Below, one piece after another: positions 26,408 to 35,245 of a stretch of 64,000 nt of DNA; the stretch's first letter is position 1, and every line of letters begins with the position of its first letter. This stretch comes from Paraburkholderia bryophila (GTDB lineage: Bacteria; Pseudomonadota; Gammaproteobacteria; Burkholderiales; Burkholderiaceae), in NCBI RefSeq assembly GCF_003269035.1, contig NZ_QLTK01000007.1, positions 62,001 to 126,000 on the forward strand. The letters run 5' to 3'. The notes beneath the pieces were generated by a model that ran no database searches, was not told where the DNA came from, and saw only the letters and a program-made list of their open reading frames with translations. A program made the position numbers and the translations under genes.

Positions 26408-27139
26408 CTAGATTGCCCAACCGCCGTCAATGGCGATTTCAGCACCAGTGATAAAGGCGCTTTCGTCGCTCGCGAGAAACGCGATGAGTGCAGCGACCTC
26501 TTCCGGTGTACCGTGGCGCTTCAGGGGCGCGGACTCCGCACCGATTCGATTGATTTCATCGGTGTTCTCTTTCAGCATATCCGTGGATATGAAACCCGGG
26601 TGTACAGAATTCACTCGAATACCGAATTCGGCAAGCTCCGAGGCGGCGACCTTCGTCATCCCCCGAACGGCCCATTTGGTACTGCCATACGCAATGGCAT
26701 TTGCGAAGCCGCGCAGTCCAGCGATTGACGATATGTTGATGATAGCGCCCCCACCGGACTTCTTCATCGAAGCTGCGGCATGCTTCATGCCGAGCAGGGT
26801 ACCCATCTGGTTTACCTGAAACATCTTTTCCATCAACTGCTCGGTCGTGTCTTCAATCTTCGCCGGCCGGTAGATACCAGCGTTGTTGACCAGGATGTCG
26901 CAGCTACCGAACGCCCGCTCGGTCTCCTCGAACGTCGCCCGCCACGACAGGTCACTGGTAACGTCATGATGAACGTATATGGCACCGTCGCCGAGCTTAG
27001 AGGCGAGTGCACGCCCTTCCTCGTCCAGAACATCGCTCAGCACAACCTTCGCGCCTTCCGAAACGAAGCGACGCGCCTCCGCTGCGCCTTGCCCGCGAGC
27101 AGCGCCGGTGATGAGAACAGTCTTATCTTGAAATCGCAT
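26408..27139 (-). CDS. SDR family dehydrogenase (ChnA-like role)
   Basis: The protein of about 243 aa is a classical short-chain dehydrogenase: VLITGAARGQGAAEAR cofactor motif, DILVNNAGIYRP, catalytic Ser in IINISSIAGLRG and the YGSTKWAVRG segment with Tyr and Lys. It resembles cyclohexanol and cyclopentanol dehydrogenases of the ChnA/CpnA type in length and motifs, but the sequence alone cannot fix the substrate. It is the third gene after the hydrolase and the monooxygenase. The 153-base gap before it holds two GC-rich hairpins. Confidence 0.9.
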   Translation of the reverse strand: MRFQDKTVLITGAARGQGAAEARRFVSEGAKVVLSDVLDEEGRALASKLGDGAIYVHHDVTSDLSWRATFEETERAFGSCDILVNNAGIYRPAKIEDTTEQLMEKMFQVNQMGTLLGMKHAAASMKKSGGGAIINISSIAGLRGFANAIAYGSTKWAVRGMTKVAASELAEFGIRVNSVHPGFISTDMLKENTDEINRIGAESAPLKRHGTPEEVAALIAFLASDESAFITGAEIAIDGGWAI

Positions 27140-27194
27140 ATTCGAAATACTCCTATTCTCTAACGGCGCACGTATCTGGGCGCGAAGAGACAAA

Positions 27195-27260
27195 CGCCGG
27201 TAATCCGGCGAAAGCGCAAAAGGGGCTTGTATTGGCCGCCGGCATTCGCGTCCGGCGGCC
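27195..27260. repeat. two GC-rich hairpins inside the monooxygenase-SDR gap
   Basis: CGCCGG-TAAT-CCGGCG (27195-27210) and GGCCGCCGG-N9-CCGGCGGCC (27234-27260) are perfect inverted repeats. Neither is followed by a T-run, so they are more likely attenuating or RNA-stabilising structures than terminators. They lie between two genes of the same strand and pathway. Confidence 0.6.
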
Positions 27261-27292
27261 GTCGCGTTGACAGCAGCGGGCAGCGCCAGCGC

Positions 27293-28948
27293 TTAACAGG
27301 TCGTCAGCGCGCCCTCATGAAAACCAACGAACCCGTTGCTGGCAATATCCTCGCAACGCTTGAGGTAGACATCTGCCCCCCCCATGTAAACGTTGAATTC
27401 CGTCGGCTTACCGGGGATATTTGCGCCAAGGAACCAGGCGTGCGCCCCAGCTCCCTTGGCCATGATGGTGGCAGAGCCGGCCCGGTGCACCTCAGCTGCC
27501 CATGCGTCTTCCGCTTCGACCGTTGACTCCATACATCGAATGCCGTTTGCATCCGCGAAAGCAATTGCGCGCGATACCCAACCCACCGCCTCCTGAATAG
27601 CCACAGGAAGATTCGCGTAAGGTGTTTGAGGTCCAAGTATCATGAAGAAATTCGGAAACCCGTTGACGGCAATGCCCATATTCGTCTTCAGGCCATCCTT
27701 CCACTTATCCCGCAGGACGAGCCCGTCTCGGCCAACAATATCAATGCGGGTAAGCGTGCCGGTCATCGCGTCGAAGCCGGTCGCGAAAATCAACACATCG
27801 AGCTCGATATGACGGTCGCCGATACGAACACCGGTTTCCGTTACTTCATCAATCCCGTTTTGGCGAATGTCTACAAGATGCACATTCTGCCGGTTATACG
27901 CCTCATAATAACCGTGTCCGCCCGGCGGGCGCTTCCCATTGAACGGGTAGTCTTTCGGACAAAGGAGCTCGGCCGTGGCCGCGTCCTTCACGGTCTCGCG
28001 AATCTTACGGCGAATGAAATCTGAGGCATAAGCATTGGACTCTTCATCCAAAGCGAGGTCATTGAAAGTCTCGAGCATGAAGTGGAAGCCGCCCTCCTTC
28101 CAGCCGTCCTCAAAAATCCGCTCTCGCTCGTCGGGCGAGACGTCCTTGGCGCCAACCACAGGCTTTTTGAAAGGCACTGCAAAACCGTGCGACGTTGCCT
28201 GCTTATGAATGTTGTCGTAGTCTTTCCGGATTTCGTTCATCCAGTCCTCGTTAACTTCGTAGTTGCTGCTAGCCACTACGTAGTTCGGCGTGCGTTGAAG
28301 CACGTAAAGGTCCTTAACGATGGGCGCGATGACTGGAACAATTTGCACACCCGACGCACCAACGCCAATGAGGCCAACCCGTTTTCCTGCCAGGTCCGCC
28401 CCTTCTTTTGGCCATGTCGCCGTTTGATAAATTTCGCCTTTAAAGGACGACACCCCCTTGATGTCAGGCCTTGAAGGCGCCGAGAGGGCGCCCATGCCAC
28501 TGACAAGGTAACGCGCCGTGAACGTATCTCCGGACGCCGTTGTCACATGCCACAAATTGTTGTCTTCGTCGTACTTCGCCCGGGTGATTTTCGTATTGAA
28601 AGTGATGTCTTTGTAGAGGTCGAGCTTCTTCGCGACGAATTCCAGATACCGGAGCACTTCCGGTTGACTCGGATAACGCTCGTTCCATTTCCACTCTTCG
28701 CGAACCTCACGCGAAAATGAAAACGCGTAGTAGTAAAATTCGCTATCGGTGCGAGCCCCCGGATAACGGTTCCAGTACCATGTTCCGCCGACACCCGTCG
28801 CCGCATCAAAAACACGCGAACGCAAGCCAAGCTGATTCAGATGATGCAGCATCCCGAGGCCAGAAAATCCCGCACCAATGATTATGGCGTCATAATCTGC
28901 CTCTGCAGATGAGGCTGCGGTCGTGTTCGCGACAGTGGAATCTTTCAT
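27293..28948 (-). CDS. Baeyer-Villiger monooxygenase (ChnB/CpnB-like)
   Basis: The 551-aa flavoprotein has two Rossmann motifs, GAGFSG (residues 25-30) and GVGASG (195-200), and the GGTWYWNRYPGARTD segment (54-68) shared by type I Baeyer-Villiger monooxygenases. The length matches cyclohexanone monooxygenase (about 540). It uses FAD, NADPH and O2 to turn a cyclic ketone into a lactone. The family fingerprint F-x-G-x3-H-x3-W reads FKGEIYQTATW at 169-179, so the His is Gln175 (codon CAA). The protein is otherwise intact. It follows the hydrolase gene by 90 bases with a GGAG ribosome site. Ring size of the substrate is not known. Confidence 0.9.
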   Translation of the reverse strand: MKDSTVANTTAASSAEADYDAIIIGAGFSGLGMLHHLNQLGLRSRVFDAATGVGGTWYWNRYPGARTDSEFYYYAFSFSREVREEWKWNERYPSQPEVLRYLEFVAKKLDLYKDITFNTKITRAKYDEDNNLWHVTTASGDTFTARYLVSGMGALSAPSRPDIKGVSSFKGEIYQTATWPKEGADLAGKRVGLIGVGASGVQIVPVIAPIVKDLYVLQRTPNYVVASSNYEVNEDWMNEIRKDYDNIHKQATSHGFAVPFKKPVVGAKDVSPDERERIFEDGWKEGGFHFMLETFNDLALDEESNAYASDFIRRKIRETVKDAATAELLCPKDYPFNGKRPPGGHGYYEAYNRQNVHLVDIRQNGIDEVTETGVRIGDRHIELDVLIFATGFDAMTGTLTRIDIVGRDGLVLRDKWKDGLKTNMGIAVNGFPNFFMILGPQTPYANLPVAIQEAVGWVSRAIAFADANGIRCMESTVEAEDAWAAEVHRAGSATIMAKGAGAHAWFLGANIPGKPTEFNVYMGGADVYLKRCEDIASNGFVGFHEGALTTC

Positions 28949-29038
28949 GACTACTTATCTCCTATGCCAAATCTTGTTATCAGGCTTTGATATTTAAGAA
29001 AACCTGACGGACTAAATTAACGGGTAGTCAGCGCGCAT

Positions 29039-29941
29039 TCAGCGCCTCCAAAACCAATCAGCGATTCTGACCATTTCGGCGTCCGCGTCAGGATGCTTGC
29101 CCGCGAGGAACGGATAGACATGCTGCATTCCCTCTGCAACAGTCAGAGTCACGTCAACACCAGCCCTCTTCGCACGTTCCTCGAGCTGGATGCTGTCGTC
29201 CAACAGGGATTCGACTGACCCAGCGTTGATGTAGAGACGAGGAAAACCGGTGAAATCAGCGTAGAGCGGATTCACACGCGCGTCTGCCGCGGAGACCTTG
29301 CCGCCAAGATAGCGGTCAATATTTGCCTGCAAGCCGGCTCGAGTAATGAGAAAGTCTGTGGGGTCGTTCGAGTCGAGGGTGGCGCCGTTGTTTTCCATGT
29401 TCAACCATGGCGACATCACCACGACCTGACGAGGCAGCACAGCCTTCCGCTCAATTAATCTCAGCACAAGACTGATAGCCAGATTTCCTCCGGCGCTGTC
29501 ACCGACCGGGATGACATTTTCCGGTCGGTAGCCGTCGGCAACGAGTCCCTCAAATGCAGCATCACTGTCGTCGATTTGGGCTGGAAACGGGTATTCCGGA
29601 GCGAGGCGAAAATCCGCGATGAATGCGCAAACGCCGACTGCTTTGGCCAGATGTCCGACCATCTTCCGGTGACTCGTGGAAGAACCCAAGGCAAATCCGC
29701 CGCCGTGCAGGAAAAGTAGCACCTGACCGGGCTCCGCATTCTTCGGGGAAACCCATAGCCCAGGCACCCCGCCCACAGTTCTTGAGCTGTATGTGACGTC
29801 TTCGGGCTCCCCTGTGGCACGTTGCCAGTCATCGAAGATGATTCGCAACAATTCAACCGACATTTCCGGGTGCCGGCTCATTTCAGTAGCCCATTGTGAA
29901 TAGATTTCAGCCAGTAAATCGGTAGGACGAGGTGCAGTCAT
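29039..29941 (-). CDS. alpha/beta hydrolase, HSL family (lactone hydrolase role)
   Basis: The 300-aa enzyme has the hormone-sensitive-lipase-like oxyanion motif HGGGFALGS, the nucleophile elbow GDSAGGN and the C-terminal catalytic His in GMQHVYPF. The start at 29941 follows GAGGC. It is the first gene of the hydrolase-monooxygenase-SDR operon, matching ChnC, which opens caprolactone. The upstream region carries an ATTACG/CGTAAT inverted repeat like the GntR site. The enzyme class is clear; lactone as substrate is inferred from context. Confidence 0.9.
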   Translation of the reverse strand: MTAPRPTDLLAEIYSQWATEMSRHPEMSVELLRIIFDDWQRATGEPEDVTYSSRTVGGVPGLWVSPKNAEPGQVLLFLHGGGFALGSSTSHRKMVGHLAKAVGVCAFIADFRLAPEYPFPAQIDDSDAAFEGLVADGYRPENVIPVGDSAGGNLAISLVLRLIERKAVLPRQVVVMSPWLNMENNGATLDSNDPTDFLITRAGLQANIDRYLGGKVSAADARVNPLYADFTGFPRLYINAGSVESLLDDSIQLEERAKRAGVDVTLTVAEGMQHVYPFLAGKHPDADAEMVRIADWFWRR

Positions 29942-30047
29942 AACAGTGCCTCTTGAACAAAATTGGCGGCCCACGCTTGACTGCGCGGAACCTTCGTGCG
30001 GCTCGCGACGTTGAATGCAAGCCGCAACCGAACCATTTCAACATGCG

Positions 30048-30066
30048 ATTACGATATCACCGTAAT
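30048..30066. promoter_or_regulatory. second candidate GntR operator
   Basis: ATTACG-N7-CGTAAT at 30048-30066, followed directly by ACGA, is an inverted repeat upstream of the hydrolase operon. The half-site CGTAATAC matches the arms of the palindrome at 25465-25479. This would place both catabolic units under the same regulator. Confidence 0.5.
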
Positions 30067-30069
30067 ACG

Positions 30070-30724
30070 AGAGTAGAGACCAGGGTAAAACCCTACAGGC
30101 CAATGCTGAAACCGGCGGGGCACCCAATGCTACGGCTGCGAATGTCCCTGAGAGCCGCCATTTCGCGTTCACGCGCTCCATAACCGCCAGTACAGTGGGG
30201 GCAAGCTGGCAAACAGGTTCATCGCGACGCAGTGCGGCGCTGCGGCTGGAAGAGGCAATCCGTTACGAGCGACAAAAACAAAGAACAACGAACGTCGACC
30301 TACTCAATGACTATCGCTGAAAGCCTTCGTTGCTAACCGGCCACCGTGGTCTCAGGCGAAAGTTTCTAGATAGCGGTTCGAAGGCAGCCGGAAACCAAGG
30401 CGGCATCAGTCACGTCAAAGTGTTCTTGGCGCCGTACATGCGTCCCGGAGCCGAGATAAGGGCGCTCTTCGAGACGGCGCCCGGCAAGCGGATTCAGCTA
30501 GCGCGAGTAAGAATTCTGCTGCCCGCAGGATGACGGTGAAATCGCCTTTCCAGCGCGGCGCCCCTCGAGTCATTTGCAAGGCCGGGAATCCGCTCGCAGA
30601 CCAGCGCGCCCGTGGGCCGCGGCGACACTGTCACCGAGCCCGCTCGGACGAAGCACCCTCAATTGTGGGGCTAGCCTGACGCGGTCGCTGGTCTGAAAAT
30701 TCAGAGCATTAAGGCTAGGCGCGT
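30070..30724. other. intergenic region with no recognisable gene
   Basis: About 650 bases between the hydrolase operon promoter and the end of the next leftward operon. A 67-codon plus-strand frame (30330-30533) has no ribosome site. No repeat or RNA gene seen. Confidence 0.4.
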
Positions 30725-31156
30725 TCACTCAGTACGCCATGGGTAACGAGAAGTGTCCGCATCCTCATAGTCCGGGTCGAGATAAATGAAACACCGCTGA
30801 ATCTTGAAATCACGTATTTCAAAGACATCACACCACCTCCCGGCCAAGGTTTGACCCGCACTCCAGCAGACCCCATTTGTGGTCACACCGGAACTCGTTC
30901 CTTCGATGACAAGAAGGTCCCCCTGCTGGATGATATTCAGATAAGCGTGGTCATGTCTAAACTCCGCAATCATCTTGCCGAGGTCAGAAAAAAGTCGCTC
31001 GTACTCGCTGCGCCCTGTCGCGAGCCCCCACTTCGGAAAATATACTTGGGCTTGGTCATCGAACAGTTCAAAAAAGCTGCTCCGGGAATCGAGGCGCCGC
31101 AGATACTCCAAAGCAAGTGCTCGACGCTGCTCGTCCGTCATTACCTTCGTATCCAT
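30725..31156 (-). CDS. NTF2-like (SnoaL-type) protein
   Basis: The 143-aa protein has the NTF2-like pattern of a helical start (EQRRALALEYLRRLD), a cone-shaped sheet region (FDDQAQVYFPKWG...GRSEYERLFSDLGKM) and late strands (RWCDVFEIRDFKIQRCFIYLDPDY). Such proteins are small-molecule isomerases, dehydratases or binding proteins. A GAGGAG site precedes the ATG. It is the last gene of the long leftward cluster, 97 bases after the antiporter. Specific role unknown. Confidence 0.8.
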   Translation of the reverse strand: MDTKVMTDEQRRALALEYLRRLDSRSSFFELFDDQAQVYFPKWGLATGRSEYERLFSDLGKMIAEFRHDHAYLNIIQQGDLLVIEGTSSGVTTNGVCWSAGQTLAGRWCDVFEIRDFKIQRCFIYLDPDYEDADTSRYPWRTE

Positions 31157-31253
31157 GGTCGCTCCTCAGAAAAAAGCAAAGACAAATCAGGTTAGGCATG
31201 ATTCCCGTAGACCGACGCGTTGTTTTCTATACGCTATCGGAAGAACAGAAAAG

Positions 31254-32834
31254 CTAAGGCTCAAGCAGTCGCAGAAGCCTTAACTCTTCGAAGTCAAGCT
31301 CAGCTTCAATGCGGTGCAGGACGGCGTCGTCGATGCGCCCCGCCTCCTTGAGCTTCAACAACTCCTTGCGCGAGACACTCACCATCTCGAGCTCAAGGCG
31401 CAACTGCCTCGCTCTTGCGTTGACCTGCACGCGCCCCTCAAGATGAGCGCGCTCATTGTTGCTGACACGAACCTTGTATTCGTCGATTAGCCGTGCGAGA
31501 GCGAAGTCATCACTCAAGCCACTGCTGGCCTTTCTCGCCCCAAGCTCCTGCAACGCAGCATTGAATGTCCTTGACCGCGCCTCTAGTTCAGATAGGGTAC
31601 GCCGCTTCACCGGACGAAGTTGGATGAAACGAATCAGAATGGTCAACGTTCCGCCTTGAATGACCAGGGTAGAAATTATGACGGCAAACGAACTGAAGAC
31701 AATTAAATCACGGGCGGGGAAATCCTGAGGCAACGCGAGTGCAGCAACGAGGCTGACAACCCCGCGCATACCCGCCCAGGCAAGAATCAAAGACTCGCGA
31801 AACGACCAAGCCCGAACAACCTTCGTTTTCCTTATCAGTTTTCCCGGGAGGTACATGGCGACGCCAACCCAGACGAGCCTGGCGACAAAGGTTGCGATGA
31901 CGGCGGGTACAGCCATCGTCAGTCCGTCGACAAGCAACGAATCCTGCTGCTGCATACGAAACAGGATGCCTCGCAGCGCGAGACCGATGAGAATGAACAC
32001 CAGAGAGTTGAGAACGAAGTCCACGGCTTCCCACGTGGCCTTCGCCTTAAGACGCATGCTGGCGCCGAAAATACGATGCTGGCAAATTCCTAATATCAGT
32101 CCGCACGTTACAACCGAGAGCACGCCAGAGCCGCCCATTTCGTCAGCCAGGGCGTAGCTTGCCCAGGCCATGATGAAAGTCACACTGATGCCGATAGCGA
32201 TGTCTTCGATTCTGGCAATAAGCCAGCTCATCACCGTACCGCTTAGCGCTCCGACCGCAATCCCGATGGCAGCAAGCGAGATAAAGAGACTGCCGCTGCG
32301 GGCCAGCGTGATACTGCCCGTGGATGCTGACAGAATAGCAATCTGGTACAGCAGGAGGCCCGATGCATCGTTGACGAGACTTTCCCCCTCGAGCGTCGTG
32401 ACCAACCTGTCTGGCAACGGATTGCGCTGGAGAATGGCCTTTGCCGCGACCGCATCAGGCGGAGACACAATGGCGCCTAAAGCAAGGCATGCGCTCCACG
32501 GTAGAGATGGATTGACCACGTGCACAACGACTGCGACGATGACGGTCGTAAACAGCACAGCCCCCAGTGCCAGCGAAATGATTGGGCCGACTTCCCGGCG
32601 AAAGTCATCCCATGCGGTATAGAACGCGCTGGACATCAGCAGCGGGGGAAGGACTGCAGCTAGCACGAGGCCAGGGTCAATCTCGGGATAGTGCCCTCCG
32701 ATGAGAGCGGCACAGCATCCCGCGACCAGGAGTACGAGCGCACGAGGAAATTCCAGGCGGTCAGCAACGCATGTCAGCACACACGCACCCGCCATCAGCA
32801 CCAGCAGGTAATGGAAGAACTGGACGTTATTCAT
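31254..32834 (-). CDS. CPA1-type Na+/H+ antiporter
   Basis: The protein of about 526 aa has about 12 membrane segments and the CPA1 motif pair ALGAIVSPPDAVAAKAIL and LEGESLVNDASGLLLY, which includes the ND ion-binding residues. It ends in a cytoplasmic coiled, charged tail of about 130 residues, as in bacterial NhaP/YjcE-type antiporters. I use the ATG at 32834 rather than 32882, because it begins right before the first membrane helix and has GGA upstream. It is 37 bases after the porin gene, so probably co-transcribed. Confidence 0.9.
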   Translation of the reverse strand: MNNVQFFHYLLVLMAGACVLTCVADRLEFPRALVLLVAGCCAALIGGHYPEIDPGLVLAAVLPPLLMSSAFYTAWDDFRREVGPIISLALGAVLFTTVIVAVVVHVVNPSLPWSACLALGAIVSPPDAVAAKAILQRNPLPDRLVTTLEGESLVNDASGLLLYQIAILSASTGSITLARSGSLFISLAAIGIAVGALSGTVMSWLIARIEDIAIGISVTFIMAWASYALADEMGGSGVLSVVTCGLILGICQHRIFGASMRLKAKATWEAVDFVLNSLVFILIGLALRGILFRMQQQDSLLVDGLTMAVPAVIATFVARLVWVGVAMYLPGKLIRKTKVVRAWSFRESLILAWAGMRGVVSLVAALALPQDFPARDLIVFSSFAVIISTLVIQGGTLTILIRFIQLRPVKRRTLSELEARSRTFNAALQELGARKASSGLSDDFALARLIDEYKVRVSNNERAHLEGRVQVNARARQLRLELEMVSVSRKELLKLKEAGRIDDAVLHRIEAELDFEELRLLRLLEP

Positions 32835-32871
32835 ACGTAATTCCGAGCGCACGGGCATCGCGCGCACCACG

Positions 32872-34314
32872 CTACCAGCCATACTTCAGCTCCACCCCAA
32901 CATAGTCGGAGTTACTTCCGCCCAACTCGCGGATGGAATCTCCGACCCGGAAATGAACGGCCTCAACCGATGCAATCAGGTTCGCCGCCACTGTCCAGTC
33001 AGCACGTATCTGCGCGTAGGCGCCAGTCCATCGCGTGCCGTGGCCAGCCGTACCCGGGACCACAGCACTTCCCTGCTGATAAATCGCGTCGTTTGTGCTC
33101 ATCCGCCATTGCAATCCTACGGCGAACAACAAGGCTAGCTTGCTGGAGGGCTTGAGCGTAATCGAGGGCTTCACATGGATGAGGTTTGCATACCCTGTGT
33201 AGCCCGCCAGTGTGAAATAGTAACCGTTCGGGAAAAGTGGATTGAAGGTCTCGACGCGACTGTCGTTCAAATGACGGTCACCGGATGCCGCATCAACCTG
33301 CAGACCGAAGCGCGGCGCCCAGGGAGTATCAAGGGTGTAGCCGAACAGTGAGCCCACCGCCCAAGCCGCAATTGTCTTGTCGCCGACATAGCCCGTCTGG
33401 TACATCGACTCAACGTCCCAATCAGTGGCAGAGACTTTCCCGGTATATCGCAGGTCAAATACATTGCGATGCTCCTCACCTTGCGCATCGATGAACTGTG
33501 CGCCTGCACGGGTATAAAGCGAATAATATCCGGACAGGTCTCCAAGACCCACATCCTTGCGTTCAAAGCGCACGCCGCTGAAGGTCAGATGGCGATTCGA
33601 CGTATCGTCGAACGCCGAGATGTCGCGATACTGAACCGGCCGCGTCGCGTATCCAATGAACCGCCACTTCTGATACTCGTAGTCCGCCCATAGTGCGTCG
33701 TAGGCCTGCCGCACGTTTGGTCCGTCACGTACGGAAATAAATCTCTGCAAGTCGAAAGCCATCTCCTGCCGCCCAACGCGCAACTTTATCGTTCCCGGGC
33801 CGAGCGGACTTACCCAGGCAGCGAATGCCTGCTCCAAATCCAGCGGATTCTTGTCGGTGGTCTTGACCTGGTCCTTATCGAAGGCTCTTGCGTCCTCGAG
33901 CTGGACAAAAAATTGCAGATATTCGCCAACGTGGGCGTCAGCATGAACCTGCGCGCGCTGAATCAGGGAGCTATCGGAGCGTGCAGGGCTGAGCCCGAAA
34001 AGCGGCGTTTCGCTGACCTCGAAGCGTTCGCGTAAATTGGCGCCAAGCGACAGATACGAATAGGGGTCACCACCGAGCGGGATGTATTTCAGGCTATCGA
34101 GTGGCTCACGCGGTACACAGGGATTCTTGAGAACGGACCAGTCCTCTTGCCAGCGATTGAACATGACGACCGGCCGCTTAACATCACACGTGTCAGTCGG
34201 CGTCGCGGTCTGCTGAGAGGTCTGCACCTCGCTCTCACTATCCGCCCGTGTCTCTTCGCAGTATCCGAGCGCAAGCCCAGCAACGGCAATACCTATGCAC
34301 GCCGCGAGTTTCAT
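32872..34314 (-). CDS. alginate-export-like outer-membrane porin
   Basis: The 480-aa protein has an N-terminal signal sequence (LAACIGIAVAGLALGYC) and a beta-barrel pattern of alternating residues ending in VGVELKYGW, with the terminal aromatic residue typical of outer-membrane proteins. YLSLGANLRERFEVSE and GPGTIKLRVGRQEMAF resemble the alginate export (AlgE) family. Many members in Burkholderiales are general or aromatic-compound channels. It is between the DUF1275 and antiporter genes in the same direction. Substrate unknown. Confidence 0.82.
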   Translation of the reverse strand: MKLAACIGIAVAGLALGYCEETRADSESEVQTSQQTATPTDTCDVKRPVVMFNRWQEDWSVLKNPCVPREPLDSLKYIPLGGDPYSYLSLGANLRERFEVSETPLFGLSPARSDSSLIQRAQVHADAHVGEYLQFFVQLEDARAFDKDQVKTTDKNPLDLEQAFAAWVSPLGPGTIKLRVGRQEMAFDLQRFISVRDGPNVRQAYDALWADYEYQKWRFIGYATRPVQYRDISAFDDTSNRHLTFSGVRFERKDVGLGDLSGYYSLYTRAGAQFIDAQGEEHRNVFDLRYTGKVSATDWDVESMYQTGYVGDKTIAAWAVGSLFGYTLDTPWAPRFGLQVDAASGDRHLNDSRVETFNPLFPNGYYFTLAGYTGYANLIHVKPSITLKPSSKLALLFAVGLQWRMSTNDAIYQQGSAVVPGTAGHGTRWTGAYAQIRADWTVAANLIASVEAVHFRVGDSIRELGGSNSDYVGVELKYGW

Positions 34315-34476
34315 CACACCGGGCCTCCCGCCCTGTCGAACATTATTCTTCTGGCCGCTACGGAGTTAAGTCCTGTGCTGCCGCATATTCAACACACTCT
34401 CCAGATGTCATCCAGGCGCCGTAGGTGACATCCCATCTTTGTGGCACTACCATCACGGTCGAACGCCGGAGTATGT

Positions 34477-35169
34477 TCATGAGACGAGCTTGCCTACCGC
34501 ATTCCGGTGCATCCATGCCTGCATCGCCAGCCAGGCGAGCCCGATTACCGGCAAAAGGAGAGCCCAGAAGCCAAACGTTCTGTATCCAAAAGCGCCAGCG
34601 ATGGCTCCGAGGCCAAACGCTACGATAGCCGGAAGCATTTTCGTGGCACGCGCTCGCGCCGCTGCCTTGACGTCGGCCCCAACCCGTGGCGAACACAGGT
34701 CAAGCACGTCGAGAATGACCTGCGTGACATTCCCGGTCATGACGGTGTTCGGCACCCCAGGGCGTGCGACAAGCCGGCTGTGCGCGTTCTGGACACCCAT
34801 CGCAGTTGCGCCAATCATTCCGCACACGACCACGGCCCAACTTTCAGGGCTGAACCTGGGTCCGAGATTGATACCTGCAAAACAGAACACCAGAAGCAGA
34901 AACGCCTGCACGGCGTAAAGCATGCACGCACCGCGCATTGGTGTCTCGGGATTGCGGCCGCGGATGATGAAGCTGCTCACCGCAACCCCCAGGATGAAGG
35001 CAGGAAACGCCATCAGCTTCAGGAAGACCCCTTGCCCATATCCGGCGACCCCAGCACCAATAAGCACGAAGTTTCCCGTCACATGTGCCGTGAAGAGCCC
35101 GAACAGCGAGACGAAGCTGAGCGTGTCGACATAGCCAGCGGTTGCCGAGAGCAAATTATCATCATTCAT
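34477..35169 (-). CDS. DUF1275 (YoaK-like) membrane protein
   Basis: The 230-aa protein has the DUF1275 signature: ATAGYVDTLSFVSLFGLFTAHVTGN at the N-terminus and GVQNAHSRL...NTVMTGNVTQVI in the middle, with about six membrane segments. The family is poorly characterised but often sits near transport or stress genes. It lies between the VOC protein gene (76-base gap) and the porin gene. Confidence 0.9.
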   Translation of the reverse strand: MNDDNLLSATAGYVDTLSFVSLFGLFTAHVTGNFVLIGAGVAGYGQGVFLKLMAFPAFILGVAVSSFIIRGRNPETPMRGACMLYAVQAFLLLVFCFAGINLGPRFSPESWAVVVCGMIGATAMGVQNAHSRLVARPGVPNTVMTGNVTQVILDVLDLCSPRVGADVKAAARARATKMLPAIVAFGLGAIAGAFGYRTFGFWALLLPVIGLAWLAMQAWMHRNAVGKLVS

Positions 35170-35245
35170 TGCGCACCCTGTGGAGAAGCATTAGCGAGGA
35201 TTGGCCTCCCAGATATCGGCGCTCGGTCTTCGTCGTGACACTGTC

